64,000 bases of DNA from a bacterium (GCA_017616555.1 JAFZXZ010000032.1:303862-367861), one strand, 5' to 3'; numbered from the stretch's first letter, positions 9,535-18,347 are shown. Made by a program: numbers and translations. The notes: generated by a model from the sequence alone, not told the origin.

Positions 9535-9543
9535 ATTCTAGCA
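9535..9543 (-). promoter_or_regulatory. Extended -10 promoter of the PEP-CTERM metallopeptidase gene
   Basis: On the minus strand TGCTAGAAT (TGC plus a TAGAAT -10 box) lies 31 bases before the ATG at 9503. No good -35 is seen because the tRNA terminator occupies that position. An extended -10 would make up for this. Confidence 0.45.
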
Positions 9544-9544
9544 T

Positions 9545-9577
9545 AAAAAAAGGCCCCCGCCGAAGCGGGGACCTTTT
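9545..9577 (-). terminator. Intrinsic terminator after tRNA-Asn
   Basis: On the minus strand GGTCCCCGC-TTCG-GCGGGGGCC forms a 9-bp stem (one G-U) with a UUCG tetraloop, followed by seven T residues. It lies 12 bases after the tRNA 3' end. The As flanking the other side could also let it act in the plus direction. Confidence 0.9.
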
Positions 9578-9588
9578 CTAAAATTTGG

Positions 9589-9660
9589 CGCCGCAGGATG
9601 GACTCGAACCAACAACACCCTGGTTAACAGCCAGGTACTCTGCCATTGAGCTACTGCGGC
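9589..9660 (-). tRNA. tRNA-Asn (GTT)
   Basis: The minus-strand sequence folds as a 72-base cloverleaf. The acceptor stem is GCCGCAG/CTGCGGC with discriminator G. The D arm is GCTC...GAGT. The anticodon arm is CCTGG-CTGTTAA-CCAGG with anticodon GTT. The T arm contains TTCGAGT, with one mismatch in the second pair of its stem. No CCA is encoded. The asparaginyl-tRNA synthetase gene is about 24 kb away in the same window. Confidence 0.95.
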
Positions 9661-9680
9661 ACACAAATTTTATGCGATAG

Positions 9681-9709
9681 ATTCTACTCTAATTGCCTCT
9701 CAAAGTCAA
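9681..9709 (-). promoter_or_regulatory. Promoter of tRNA-Asn
   Basis: On the minus strand TTGACT (9704-9709), a 17-base spacer and TAGAAT (9681-9686) form a near-consensus housekeeping promoter. The expected start lies about 14 bases before the mature tRNA, so the tRNA is its own transcription unit. The -35 box abuts the AraC stop codon. Confidence 0.8.
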
Positions 9710-9710
9710 G

Positions 9711-10748
9711 TTAGAGCTCTTCGTCCAGCGCGTCGCTCTTCGCCATTTTGCGGTACTTGGTCGGCGGCTGGCCGACGGTGCGGCGGAAGGCTGTGCTGAA
9801 GTGATAGGGATCGTCGAAACCGACTTCCTCGGCAATCAGGTGCACCGGAAGATTCGTGGTCTTAAGCATCATGCAGGCGTGGCGCATTCTCAGTTGGATG
9901 AGCCAGTCTCTCGTGTGGATGCCCATGTGCTTTTTGAAGAGCCTTGTCAGATGCACGCGGCAGCAGCCGGCCACGTTCGCAAGATCATCCATGGAGATAG
10001 GCTCGCGAAGGTGTTTCTCAACGTAGGAGACGACCGCCTGAACTTGCGCAGGCACAACGTTGGCTCTTTGTGAACTGATGACTTTGGCGTAACGGGCGAG
10101 AAGATGGAAGATCTTGTAGCAGGTGGCAGAAGCGTTGATCCTGAAGTCTTTATTGCGATCCTTGATCTCGTCCAGCACGTCGAAGAAAAGCCGGCGGATC
10201 TGCTCGAAATCCTGATCCTTTAAAGAGATCTTGGAGATCATGTCCAGGCCCAGCTGATTGAGGCCGGGTGTGAGCAGGCTGTGACGGAAGGAGATCCAGA
10301 CTTTCTTCCAGCGGCCAGTGCCGGTGTTCTGATAGGTGTGGTCCTCGTCGAAGTGAAGAAGGAAAACGTCCTTGGGCTCGAGGTCATAGGTGTTGCCGTT
10401 GACAGTCAGTTCGCCCTTGCCTTCAAGCACTAATTCGACCGAGAAGAACGGGCAGTTTCTTCTCGTGAGCTTGGCTTTGGGCAGCCAGCTTGAAACGCCG
10501 CAGGCGTAGGGGTTGATGAGGTAGATCTCGTCCTGGGCCATTGGAAGAAAATACATTTCCGGGTCACTCGTCAGGTTGGAGACAGCTTGATTAATAGGAA
10601 TGATCTCCGGACTCGGGATCTCGTTGAAGCCTTTTTTACGACGCTCGTATTTTCTTTTGGGAGCGGTCTCCTGCGCTTCGGACTTGGCTTTCACCCTTCT
10701 TTTTGTTTTTTTCCCCGCCTCAGGAATTTCTTTTTTTCTCCTGCCCAT
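9711..10748 (-). CDS. AraC-family transcriptional regulator
   Basis: The 345-residue protein has a very basic N-terminal ~45 residues (KKKTKRRVKAK type), a central cupin-like sensing region (~70-190), and a C-terminal double helix-turn-helix of the AraC/XylS type at ~235-335. The helix-turn-helix carries DDLANVAGCCRVHLTRLFKK and the signature EEVGFDDPYHFSTAFRR, followed by G.PP.KYR. Such proteins usually sense a sugar and activate a nearby catabolic gene. The likely targets here are the adjacent glycan genes, which is inference. The start has AAGGAG eight bases upstream and its own promoter. The lysine-rich extension is unusual for the family and could add nonspecific DNA binding. Confidence 0.9.
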   Translation of the reverse strand: MGRRKKEIPEAGKKTKRRVKAKSEAQETAPKRKYERRKKGFNEIPSPEIIPINQAVSNLTSDPEMYFLPMAQDEIYLINPYACGVSSWLPKAKLTRRNCPFFSVELVLEGKGELTVNGNTYDLEPKDVFLLHFDEDHTYQNTGTGRWKKVWISFRHSLLTPGLNQLGLDMISKISLKDQDFEQIRRLFFDVLDEIKDRNKDFRINASATCYKIFHLLARYAKVISSQRANVVPAQVQAVVSYVEKHLREPISMDDLANVAGCCRVHLTRLFKKHMGIHTRDWLIQLRMRHACMMLKTTNLPVHLIAEEVGFDDPYHFSTAFRRTVGQPPTKYRKMAKSDALDEEL

Positions 10749-10779
10749 ACAAAACTCCTTGTGATTTTGTTGTAACCAT

Positions 10780-10808
10780 ATTGTATAAAAACTTTAATTA
10801 AGAAACAA
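10780..10808 (-). promoter_or_regulatory. Promoter of the araC-type gene
   Basis: On the minus strand TTGTTT (10803-10808), a 17-base spacer and TACAAT (10780-10785) lie 31 bases upstream of the ATG at 10748. Confidence 0.6.
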
Positions 10809-10841
10809 TAGCGGCAAGGCCTTTAAAGATTAACTAATTAA

Positions 10842-10872
10842 AAAAGAGCGATTTATATAAAATCGCTCTTTT
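10842..10872 (-). terminator. Terminator at the end of the wecE operon
   Basis: A perfect 13-bp inverted repeat (AAAAGAGCGATTT, five-base loop, AAATCGCTCTTTT) lies 24 bases past the wecE stop. The outer A/T pairs give a T-run at the 3' side of the minus-strand transcript. It separates the wecE operon from the AraC gene. Confidence 0.85.
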
Positions 10873-10895
10873 GAGAAAATTGAATAATGAATACT

Positions 10896-12038
10896 TTATT
10901 GCCTTATTATTTTAATGGCTTTTTCTATGACCTCTTCCAATAGACCGTCTTTTTCCAAACCTACCCACAGGGGCAGTCTGACAAGTGTGTCTGAGATTTT
11001 TTTCGTTACAGGAAGTTCCTCGTTGTAACGTCCGAATCTTTTGCCGGCGGGGGAATCGTGCAGCGGCAGATAGTGGAAGACGCAGCCGATACCCTCTTCT
11101 CTCATCTTCGCGATGAAGTCCGTCCTCTCCTCCAATGAATTGAAGAGGAGATAATACATATGCGCGTTGTGCTTGCAGTATTCCGGAACGATCGGCCTTG
11201 TGATCCTGCCTTCTTTTTCGAGATCCGCAAAGGCTTCGTGATACTTTTGCCAGATCTTCAGACGTCTGTCGGTTATTTCATAGGCCTCCTTGATCTGACC
11301 CCAAAGGAAGGCTGCCAGGATCTCGCTAGGAAGGTATGACGAGCCCAGATCTTCCCAGGTGTATTTGTCAACCTGACCGCGGAAGAAGCGGGCGCGGTTT
11401 GTGCCTTTTTCCCTTATGATCTCAGCCTTTTCTATAAGAGCTTCGTCGTTGACGTAGAGGGCGCCGCCTTCGCCGGAAATAATGTTCTTGGTCTCGTGGA
11501 AACTTACGGCGGCCAGGTTGCCGAAGGAACCCAGGGGTTTTCCCTTGAAGGAGCTCATGACTCCCTGCGCATTGTCCTCCACGACTTTCAAGCCGTGCTT
11601 TTTCGCGATGGCCACTATGGTGTCGATCTCAGCGCCGACGCCGGCGTAGTGGACGGGAACTATGGCTCTGGTCTTTTCCGTGATGGCGGCTTCGATCTTA
11701 GTTTCGTCCATGTTCAAAGTGTCCGGCCTGATGTCGATGAAGACGGGGACGGCGCCGCGCATGACGAACGAGCTGACGGTCGTGACGAAAGTGAAGGAGG
11801 GGACGATCACTTCGTCGCCCGGCTTGATGTCGCAAAGCAAGGCGGACATCTCCAGAGCGGCTGTGCAGGAATGCGTCAGAAGCGCCGCTTTGGCGCCGGA
11901 AAGATCAGCCAGCCAGGCGTTGCAGAGCTTGGTGTATTTGCCGTCGCCGGAAAGGTGAAGAGATGCGTGAGCGTCAGCGATCAAGGCCAGTTCGCGGCCC
12001 GTCATGTAGGGTTTGTTGAAAGGAATGCGTAATGACAT
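10896..12038 (-). CDS. wecE: dTDP-4-amino-4,6-dideoxygalactose transaminase
   Basis: This 380-residue PLP-dependent aminotransferase belongs to the DegT/DnrJ/EryC1/StrS family. It follows the WecE (RffA) subgroup closely: PFNKP at the start, LTHSCTAALEM, PGDEVIVPSFTF, VPVHYAGVGAE and REKGTNRARFFRGQVDKYTW. The PLP lysine is Lys184 in SFHETKN. WecE converts dTDP-4-keto-6-deoxyglucose to dTDP-4-amino-4,6-dideoxygalactose, used in enterobacterial common antigen and O antigens. The start has AGGAG upstream. It is the last gene of an operon with a GT-C glycosyltransferase, two CstA-type transporters and a GtrB-like glycosyltransferase. It probably supplies an amino sugar for a surface polysaccharide. 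Confidence 0.93.
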   Translation of the reverse strand: MSLRIPFNKPYMTGRELALIADAHASLHLSGDGKYTKLCNAWLADLSGAKAALLTHSCTAALEMSALLCDIKPGDEVIVPSFTFVTTVSSFVMRGAVPVFIDIRPDTLNMDETKIEAAITEKTRAIVPVHYAGVGAEIDTIVAIAKKHGLKVVEDNAQGVMSSFKGKPLGSFGNLAAVSFHETKNIISGEGGALYVNDEALIEKAEIIREKGTNRARFFRGQVDKYTWEDLGSSYLPSEILAAFLWGQIKEAYEITDRRLKIWQKYHEAFADLEKEGRITRPIVPEYCKHNAHMYYLLFNSLEERTDFIAKMREEGIGCVFHYLPLHDSPAGKRFGRYNEELPVTKKISDTLVRLPLWVGLEKDGLLEEVIEKAIKIIRQ

Positions 12039-12061
12039 TTATTTCTCCTGTTTAATATCCT

Positions 12062-14428
12062 CTATTCTACTTTTTTTTGCACATCAACAACGAAAACCTT
12101 TGTGAACTCTTCCGGGAAGAAGCGGACGTTCTCATACACCAGACTTATTCTGACATTAAAGCGTCCTTCGGTTTCCGGTGCTTTCGATTCGCAGGTGAGA
12201 TTTATGCTGTCGCCAGTCGGAACGTTGCGCTTGAGCCAGATCCTGTCGTCCTTGACCTCGCGGCCGTTTTCGTCATACCAGCGGATCGCCAGGCGGACGG
12301 GCTTTTCGCCTGATTTTTCCCAGACGTGTTTCCCAAGGTTAGCAATCTTAAGCTTAAGGTTCAAGGGAGATCCCGGTTTAACGGAAGCGTTAGGCGATTC
12401 CAAAAAGACAGAGGCGGCTAGCTCTTCTTCACCGGGAATAATTGCAAGCGTTATTTTGTCGAAGCAGAGCGAAAGGTCGCGGTTGTCGAAGACGTCCTTT
12501 CCGACACGACCGGGAACCATCGAGCCGCTCGTCACTATCTTGAGTATAACGGGAGATTCGTTTCCTTTCACGGGAATGTTGTCAGCCTTGAAAAAGAGGT
12601 TGGTGAAGTCAGTCGCGATGTCGGCGCATCCCGCTTTCGCGCCGTTCAGGAAAAAGTCAGCCCGCATGTTTTTGATCGCTCTCAGGCGCGCCGCCAGGAC
12701 GTAGCGGTTCGTGTTCATGTTGTGAAAGCGGACCGTTATGTTAGTTCCTACGCACCAAGTGTAATTCTCATCGCCGCTGATAAATTCGTCATTGGAAAAA
12801 CCTGTCAGAAGATACGGATCGGCATCTTTCGCGCCAATGTCGAGAATGTTGCTTCCGTTTTGCGGCAGCGGTTTGAGCAGATTTGCCGAGGAGGGAATAG
12901 TTTTGGCCGTGATTTTAGCGATGTCGGTCCAATTTGTGAAAACGTCTCCCGAAACGATCTCGTGGAAGCCAATCTGCTTTTGCACGGTCCCTTCCGGATG
13001 GGCGAGCCTTTTGGCAGTTTGAGTCCAGGCGACAACGGATGGCTTCAAGTTTTCTCCGTCGGCGCCTCTGCGCATGACCGTCATAAGATCGCTTATGAAT
13101 TCACCTTCGTTATCGTTCACGTCAAAGTAATACTGACCCAAAATGTTGTTCCTGGAAGCTGCGTCAGGTTCCGTAATGAGAATAAGCGGCAGATCTTTCT
13201 TTGCGGCGATCTCTTCGAGATATTCGACAGCTTCAGTGTTTCCGTATTCCAGATAGCGCAGCTTTTTCAAAGCGGAAAAGCGGAACAAGGAGAAAACGAA
13301 GACAAGGATGAAGACGCCGTAGCAGATGACGGTCAAAATTCTTTTGTTTTCCAACGCTTTCAAATTTTCCAGCATGGCGGCCGGAAATTCCAGAAAGCAG
13401 GACCAGGCGAGGCACCAGACGGGAAACCAGAAGGCCAGGTAGCGTTCGGCGAAGAAGTGGGAAAAATGAAGGTGCGTTAGGAAAAAGAAGGGAACAACTA
13501 TGCCAAGAGCGAGGAAAAGTTCGTTCCAGAGCTTTTGGCGGCGCGCAAGCTTTGCCGCAGCGGAAAGCCCAAGGCTCACCCACAGGAAGACCAGGCTGCA
13601 GCACTTAAGAGGCATGGCGTTCTTCCAGAAAAAGAGCTGAAGCCTCTGGGATGCCAATCCGATATTGGCGGGCAGCCAGGCGTTCTTAACCGAGAAAACA
13701 AGACCCGTTTTTCCCAAAAGGGGCCGCCAAAGCGATATCCCGGCAAAAAGGGAAATGACAAAAAGCGCCGCTCCGGCAATCAGCCACTTGCTGTTTTCAG
13801 CGTTTGGCTTGCGGCAGAGGCACCAAATTATGAAGTGCAATAGGATCGCAGGCTGCAGAAAAACGCTGAACTGATGAGAGCAGAAGGCAAGGGCGGCGAA
13901 AATTGCGGCGAAGGCCAAATTTTTACAAGTTTTCGATTCGTCTTCCAACGCCCTGAAGTAAAAATAAAGCTCTATTATGACAAGCGTCATATTGAGCGCG
14001 TAAAAGCGGATGTAGAGCGTGTAGAGAATCTGATAGGGGTTGAGGGCGTAAATTAAGAGGGCCCCAAAAGCCGCGAAACTGCCGAAGCATTTTTTGGCAA
14101 GCTTGTAGAGGAAGCAGAAGCCCAAAAACGATTCGGCAAGGCAGATGAAGCGCAAGTAGCCGACGCTCGCCAGCTTTCCTCCGAAGGTGAGAACATAGAA
14201 TATGTAATGCTGCAGGAAAAATCCCTGGCCCCCAAAGCCGTAGTAGTGCCAGATCTTCATGACGTCCCAGGTTTTTATCTGGGAAATAATGAGGACTTCG
14301 TCCTGCGTGAGGCCGTAGCGGAAGAACAGGCTGAGCCTGAAAAACAGGAAAAGCGCGGAGGCCGCGAGGAAAACCAGTGCGGAACCGTGCTTGTCAAGAA
14401 AAGCCAGTGTTTTTTCTCGCAAGGTCAT
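12062..14428 (-). CDS. GT-C type membrane glycosyltransferase with C-terminal beta domains
   Basis: The 788-residue protein has roughly ten or more hydrophobic segments over residues ~15-380, with the first large external loop carrying TQDEV (Asp43-Glu44). That is the acidic motif of GT-C, PMT/ArnT-like enzymes using polyprenyl-phosphate sugars. Residues ~400-788 are soluble and beta-rich. The last ~110 contain W.KSGEKPVRLAIRWYDENGREV...PTGDSINL, which resembles Ig-like modules appended to bacterial glycosyltransferases. Acceptor and sugar are unknown. The start lies three bases from the stop of the upstream cstA-like gene, so translation is probably coupled. It shares the operon with wecE and a GtrB-like glycosyltransferase that could make its lipid-linked donor. 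Confidence 0.75.
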   Translation of the reverse strand: MTLREKTLAFLDKHGSALVFLAASALFLFFRLSLFFRYGLTQDEVLIISQIKTWDVMKIWHYYGFGGQGFFLQHYIFYVLTFGGKLASVGYLRFICLAESFLGFCFLYKLAKKCFGSFAAFGALLIYALNPYQILYTLYIRFYALNMTLVIIELYFYFRALEDESKTCKNLAFAAIFAALAFCSHQFSVFLQPAILLHFIIWCLCRKPNAENSKWLIAGAALFVISLFAGISLWRPLLGKTGLVFSVKNAWLPANIGLASQRLQLFFWKNAMPLKCCSLVFLWVSLGLSAAAKLARRQKLWNELFLALGIVVPFFFLTHLHFSHFFAERYLAFWFPVWCLAWSCFLEFPAAMLENLKALENKRILTVICYGVFILVFVFSLFRFSALKKLRYLEYGNTEAVEYLEEIAAKKDLPLILITEPDAASRNNILGQYYFDVNDNEGEFISDLMTVMRRGADGENLKPSVVAWTQTAKRLAHPEGTVQKQIGFHEIVSGDVFTNWTDIAKITAKTIPSSANLLKPLPQNGSNILDIGAKDADPYLLTGFSNDEFISGDENYTWCVGTNITVRFHNMNTNRYVLAARLRAIKNMRADFFLNGAKAGCADIATDFTNLFFKADNIPVKGNESPVILKIVTSGSMVPGRVGKDVFDNRDLSLCFDKITLAIIPGEEELAASVFLESPNASVKPGSPLNLKLKIANLGKHVWEKSGEKPVRLAIRWYDENGREVKDDRIWLKRNVPTGDSINLTCESKAPETEGRFNVRISLVYENVRFFPEEFTKVFVVDVQKKVE

Positions 14429-14431
14429 AAT

Positions 14432-15886
14432 TTACGCTTTGCTTTTTTTGAAGACGAAATAGGAGATGTAGGCGACGACCAGTATGGCGGCGATGGAGTA
14501 GGAAGCCGTCCAGGAGAGATTGAAGCCGATCTTGGCATTAAGAATGAAGCTTGACGTTACGCCGAGGTAGAAGGCGCCCGGAAGAACGGTCACCCAAATC
14601 TTCTTTCCCTCCTTTATGCACCAGGCTGTGGCAGTGCCAAGGGAGAAGACGACGATCGTCTGGTTGGCCCAGGCGAAGTAGCGCCACAAAACGTTGAAGC
14701 CGCTGCTGCTGAATTTCGCGACGAAGAGCAGCGCTGCAGCCAAAACGAAGATCACAAGCGAGAGCAGGAATCTGTTCCTAATTTTCCCCTGGTCAATGCC
14801 GAGCATTTCGCCGACTATCAGCCGGCAGCCGCGGAGAGCGGTATCGCCGCTGGTAATTGGGAGCGCCACAACGCCTAAAATGACGGCGAGGTTGAGAGCC
14901 TTGTTGAAGAAAGAATTCGCATCGCCGGTCTGGAAAACGGAGAGAACTTTGCTAACGATCTCGGCTAGCATGATGGTCGGGCCCTGCCCGGCGTCCAAGT
15001 TGTAAAGTTTCATGACGCCCATGGTGACGGCCGCCCAGATCATGGCGATGAAGCCCTCGACGATCATCATGTTGTAAAAAATGGAGCGCCCCTGCTTTTC
15101 GCTCTCAATGGTCCTCGATATGATGGTCGCCTGGGTCGAGTGGAAACCAGATGCTATGCCGCAGGCCACCGTCACGAAGAACAAGGGGAAGAAGTTGGGC
15201 TTTAAGCCGCGCCAATTGTCAAGACTCAGCTCGGTAAGCGGAAGCTTTTTTAAGAAAATGTAAAAGAAAAGCAGAACAGCCGTAAAAATAAAGAAGGCGC
15301 CGATGAAGGGGTAAACCTTGCCGATGATCTTGTCGATGGGAAGCAGCGTGGCGATGAGGTAATAGGAGAATATGACGCCGTAAATTACCCAGAGCCAGGG
15401 ATTGGAGATCGCGACGTCCTGATGGATGACGCCCTTGACAAAAATATCGCCCGGCGTATAGACGCAGGTCACGCCGAACAAGAGCACGGTTAAAAAGACG
15501 AATATCCCGAAGAACAGAGCAACATTCTTGCCGAGGTAGCGCTTTACCAGGCTCTGGATCTGTTCGCCGTCATTCCTAATGGAGATCATGCCGGTCATGA
15601 AGTCTTGTACGGCGCCCGCCAGTATGCAGCCCAAGGGGATCGTGATAAAGGCCAAAGGCCCGAAGAGTATGCCCTGTATGGGGCCGAGGATCGGGCCGGT
15701 GCCGGCGATGTTTAGAAGATGGATGAGGCCGTTTCGCCAGGAAGCCATAGGGACAAAGTCCACGCCGTCGGCTTTGGTGATGGCCGGAGTCGGCCTGTCG
15801 CTTATGCCGAAGAAACGTTCGATGAAGAGGCCGTAGAAGAAGCCGCCGAAACCGAGAATTGCAAGACCGATGAGAAAGGTTATCAT
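14432..15886 (-). CDS. CstA-family transporter, short form (downstream copy)
   Basis: This 484-residue polytopic protein matches the carbon-starvation CstA family: IGLAILGFGGFFYG near the start, LLNIAGTGPILGPIQG, ITIPLGCILAGAVQDF, CGIASGFHSTQATI and a C-terminal SSFILNAKIGFNLSW. Proteobacterial CstA is about 700 residues. This short form is like those in Bacteroidetes and other anaerobes. Family members transport peptides or pyruvate. The substrate here is unknown. The ATG overlaps the stop of the paralogous upstream gene by four bases (ATGA). The pair is clearly a tandem duplication, because the motifs are shared in the same order throughout. Confidence 0.85.
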   Translation of the reverse strand: MITFLIGLAILGFGGFFYGLFIERFFGISDRPTPAITKADGVDFVPMASWRNGLIHLLNIAGTGPILGPIQGILFGPLAFITIPLGCILAGAVQDFMTGMISIRNDGEQIQSLVKRYLGKNVALFFGIFVFLTVLLFGVTCVYTPGDIFVKGVIHQDVAISNPWLWVIYGVIFSYYLIATLLPIDKIIGKVYPFIGAFFIFTAVLLFFYIFLKKLPLTELSLDNWRGLKPNFFPLFFVTVACGIASGFHSTQATIISRTIESEKQGRSIFYNMMIVEGFIAMIWAAVTMGVMKLYNLDAGQGPTIMLAEIVSKVLSVFQTGDANSFFNKALNLAVILGVVALPITSGDTALRGCRLIVGEMLGIDQGKIRNRFLLSLVIFVLAAALLFVAKFSSSGFNVLWRYFAWANQTIVVFSLGTATAWCIKEGKKIWVTVLPGAFYLGVTSSFILNAKIGFNLSWTASYSIAAILVVAYISYFVFKKSKA

Positions 15887-17310
15887 AGCGATGGTTTATT
15901 TGAAAGTTTTTTGTAACTGAAGAAAGCTATAAAGGCCAGGCTGAGAAGTCCGGAGATCAGGTAGCTCATGTCCCAGCTCAAGTTGAAGCCGACTTTGGCG
16001 TTCAGAATGAAGCTCGATACCACGTAAAGGTAGAAAGCTCCCGGAACGACAGTGAAGAGGATGCTTTTGTCATGCTTGACGCACCAGCTCGTCGCCACGG
16101 CCAGCGTGAAGACGACCAGAATCTGGTTGCTCCATGCGAAATAGCGCCAGATGATGGCGAAGCCGTCCGGCTGGAATTTCACGATGAACAGCAATGTCAG
16201 CGAAGCGACGACCATGCCGACACCAACCAGGATCTTGCCAACTTTGCTGGAGCCTACTTTAAGCAGTTCGCAGAGCATGATGCGTAAGATCCTCATCGTC
16301 GTGCCGCCTGTCGTTATGGGCAGGACGATAAAGCCCGCCATGACGATGATGCCGAACTTGCTGCCCAAAAGCGTCTCAATTATCTCGACGAGGGAAGCGT
16401 TGGCGTTGCCCGCGGAAGACAAACCGTATTTTCCCATGACGCCCATGGTGACGGCCGCCCAGATCATAGCGATGAAGCCTTCCATCAGCATCATGTTGAA
16501 GAAGACTTTGCGACCGCTTTTTTCGTTTCTTAGGGAGCGGGCGATCAGAGTCGCCTGCGTCGAGTGGAAGCCCGAGGCTATGCCGCAGGCCACTGTTACG
16601 AAAAAGAGGGGGATCATGTTGGGCTTCAGCCCGCGCCAGTTTTCAAGCGTGAGATCTTCAAGCGGAAGCCGCTTCGTGAAGATCAGAACGAAGATCAGAA
16701 CGGCTGAAACTATGAAGAGGCTGCCTATAACTGGATAAACTCTGCCGATAAGCTTGTCTATGGGCATGTAGGTCGCAAGCAAGTAATAGACGAAGACCAC
16801 GGAGTAGGCGACCCAGGTCCAGGGATTGGTGACCAAGGGAGCCTGGTTAAGAAAACTTTTCACGACGATGTCGCCCGGAGAATAGGTGAACGTCACCACC
16901 ACGAGGAGCGCCATGACGCAGATGAAGACGTTGAAGAGCCAGGCCACCTGTTTGCCAAGGTATTTCCTGACAAGATCCTGCATCTGGGCGCCGTCTTCCC
17001 GAATTGAAATCATGCCGATCATGAAATCGTGCACTGCTCCCGCCAGAACGCAGCCCAAAGGAATGGTTATGAACACCACGGGACCGAAGAGAATGCCCTG
17101 AATGGGGCCCAATACCGGACCTGTGCCGGCGATATTGAGAAGGTGGACGAGAGCGCATTTCCAGGTCGGCATAGGGACATATTCCGCTCCGTCGTTCTTG
17201 ATCATCGCAGGAGTCGGCCTCTCGTCAGCGCCGAAAAATCTTTCCATGAAGCGGCCGTAAAGGGAGCCGCCGATCAAGAGTATTCCAAGACCAATCAGAA
17301 AAGTCGTCAT
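15883..17310 (-). CDS. CstA-family transporter, short form (upstream copy)
   Basis: The 475-residue paralogue of the next gene carries the same family segments: LLNIAGTGPVLGPIQG, ITIPLGCVLAGAVHDF, REDGAQMQDLVRKYLGK, CGIASGFHSTQATL and SSFILNAKVGFNLSW, with a similar number of transmembrane segments. Differences cluster in the middle (~300-345), where substrate choice might diverge. It starts eight bases after the GtrB-like glycosyltransferase stop. Finding two nutrient transporters between glycosyltransferases is unexpected; they may only share a promoter. Peptide or pyruvate uptake is the family role, and substrate is not readable from sequence. Confidence 0.85.
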   Translation of the reverse strand: MTTFLIGLGILLIGGSLYGRFMERFFGADERPTPAMIKNDGAEYVPMPTWKCALVHLLNIAGTGPVLGPIQGILFGPVVFITIPLGCVLAGAVHDFMIGMISIREDGAQMQDLVRKYLGKQVAWLFNVFICVMALLVVVTFTYSPGDIVVKSFLNQAPLVTNPWTWVAYSVVFVYYLLATYMPIDKLIGRVYPVIGSLFIVSAVLIFVLIFTKRLPLEDLTLENWRGLKPNMIPLFFVTVACGIASGFHSTQATLIARSLRNEKSGRKVFFNMMLMEGFIAMIWAAVTMGVMGKYGLSSAGNANASLVEIIETLLGSKFGIIVMAGFIVLPITTGGTTMRILRIMLCELLKVGSSKVGKILVGVGMVVASLTLLFIVKFQPDGFAIIWRYFAWSNQILVVFTLAVATSWCVKHDKSILFTVVPGAFYLYVVSSFILNAKVGFNLSWDMSYLISGLLSLAFIAFFSYKKLSNKPSL

Positions 17311-17318
17311 AGCTTAAA

Positions 17319-18233
17319 TCAGAATTCCTCCCTGACTGAGTGGATGGTTTTCTGAGGCGTGCGGGAGCGCGCGACGATCAGTTCGGAAACAAGACCTGTT
17401 ACGATCGCCTGACAGCCCAGGATGAAGAGCGCCAGGCCAAAGAGAGCGAAAAACAGATTGAAGCGGAAGCGCACAAGGATGCTGACCAACATCGCTATGA
17501 ATCCAATAAGCGCCGAAATTACGCCAAGTCCGCCCAAAAGGTGGGCTGGACGGCGGGTGTATGTGGCGAGGAAAGTGACGGTCAGAAGATCCATGAAGCC
17601 TCTCATGTAGCGCTCCAAGCCGAATTTCGATTTGCCGTGGATCCTGGCGCGATGGTTTACGACCAGCTCTCCGACCTTGAAACCGCGTTCGTTGGCCAAA
17701 GCCGGCATGAAGCGGTGGCGCTCGCCGTAGCAGTCGATCTCTTCGGTGCACTCTTTGGTGTAGCACTTGAAGCCGCAGTTGAAGTCGTGCAGTTTGACGC
17801 CCGTCATATGAGAGACTGTCGCGTTGAACAGTTTGGAGGGCAGGCGTTTTTCCAAAGGATCGTGGCGCGTCTGCTTCCAGCCGGAAACGAGGTCGTAACC
17901 CTGCTTCATCATTTCCAGGAAAGCGGGGATCTCATGCGGGTCATCCTGGAGGTCGGCGTCCATAGTGAAAACGTATTTGCCGGAAACTCTCTTGAAGCCC
18001 GCGGCCAAGGCTTCCGATTTGCCGAAATTGCGCCGGAAGCATACGCCGTGAACTCTGCCGTCGGAGTCGGCCAGGTCTTTAATTATTTCCCAACTGGTGT
18101 CTTTGCTGCCGTCGTTGATGAAAAAGATCTCGTAGTCCAGTCCGGTCTTTCTCATCACTTCCGTGATCTCGGAGTGAAGCTGCCTAAGGTCGCCCTCTTC
18201 ATTGAAGACGGGAATGACGAAGGAAACATCCAT
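17319..18233 (-). CDS. GtrB/DPM-like polyprenyl-phosphate glycosyltransferase (GT2)
   Basis: The 304-residue protein starts at ATG 18233 (MDVSFVIPVFNEEGD), preceded by GAGGGAG. An in-frame extension up to 18293 has no ribosome site and crosses the promoter, so it is rejected. Residues ~1-220 form the GT-A domain with FINDGSKD and MDADLQDDP as sugar-nucleotide/metal motifs, plus NCGFKCY and GKSKFG. Two C-terminal hydrophobic segments (~230-290) are typical of GtrB/ArnC-type enzymes that charge undecaprenyl phosphate with a sugar. It is the first gene of the minus-strand operon and may make the donor for the GT-C enzyme encoded downstream. Confidence 0.88.
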   Translation of the reverse strand: MDVSFVIPVFNEEGDLRQLHSEITEVMRKTGLDYEIFFINDGSKDTSWEIIKDLADSDGRVHGVCFRRNFGKSEALAAGFKRVSGKYVFTMDADLQDDPHEIPAFLEMMKQGYDLVSGWKQTRHDPLEKRLPSKLFNATVSHMTGVKLHDFNCGFKCYTKECTEEIDCYGERHRFMPALANERGFKVGELVVNHRARIHGKSKFGLERYMRGFMDLLTVTFLATYTRRPAHLLGGLGVISALIGFIAMLVSILVRFRFNLFFALFGLALFILGCQAIVTGLVSELIVARSRTPQKTIHSVREEF

Positions 18234-18275
18234 ATTTTTCTCCCTCTTTATTAAGGTTTCTTGTTTAACCTTTTT

Positions 18276-18284
18276 ATTATAGCA
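18276..18284 (-). promoter_or_regulatory. Extended -10 promoter of the GT2-cstA-wecE operon
   Basis: On the minus strand TGCTATAAT sits 43 bases upstream of the GT2 start. No matching -35 hexamer is evident, and the TGC extension may compensate. Confidence 0.65.
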
Positions 18285-18347
18285 AAAGCGCACCTGCTTT
18301 TATCAGGAGACAAGCGCCATCAAAAAAAGGCGTTTTTATTAAAAAGC

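Noticed and set aside
17340-18254. 304-codon open frame on the plus strand opposite the GT2 gene
   Set aside because: It is antisense to a clear glycosyltransferase, has no ribosome site and has no motif.
18234-18293. N-terminal extension of the GtrB-like glycosyltransferase
   Set aside because: The extension spans the TATAAT box and lacks a ribosome site. The GT2 family start VSFVIPVFNEE follows ATG 18233 directly.
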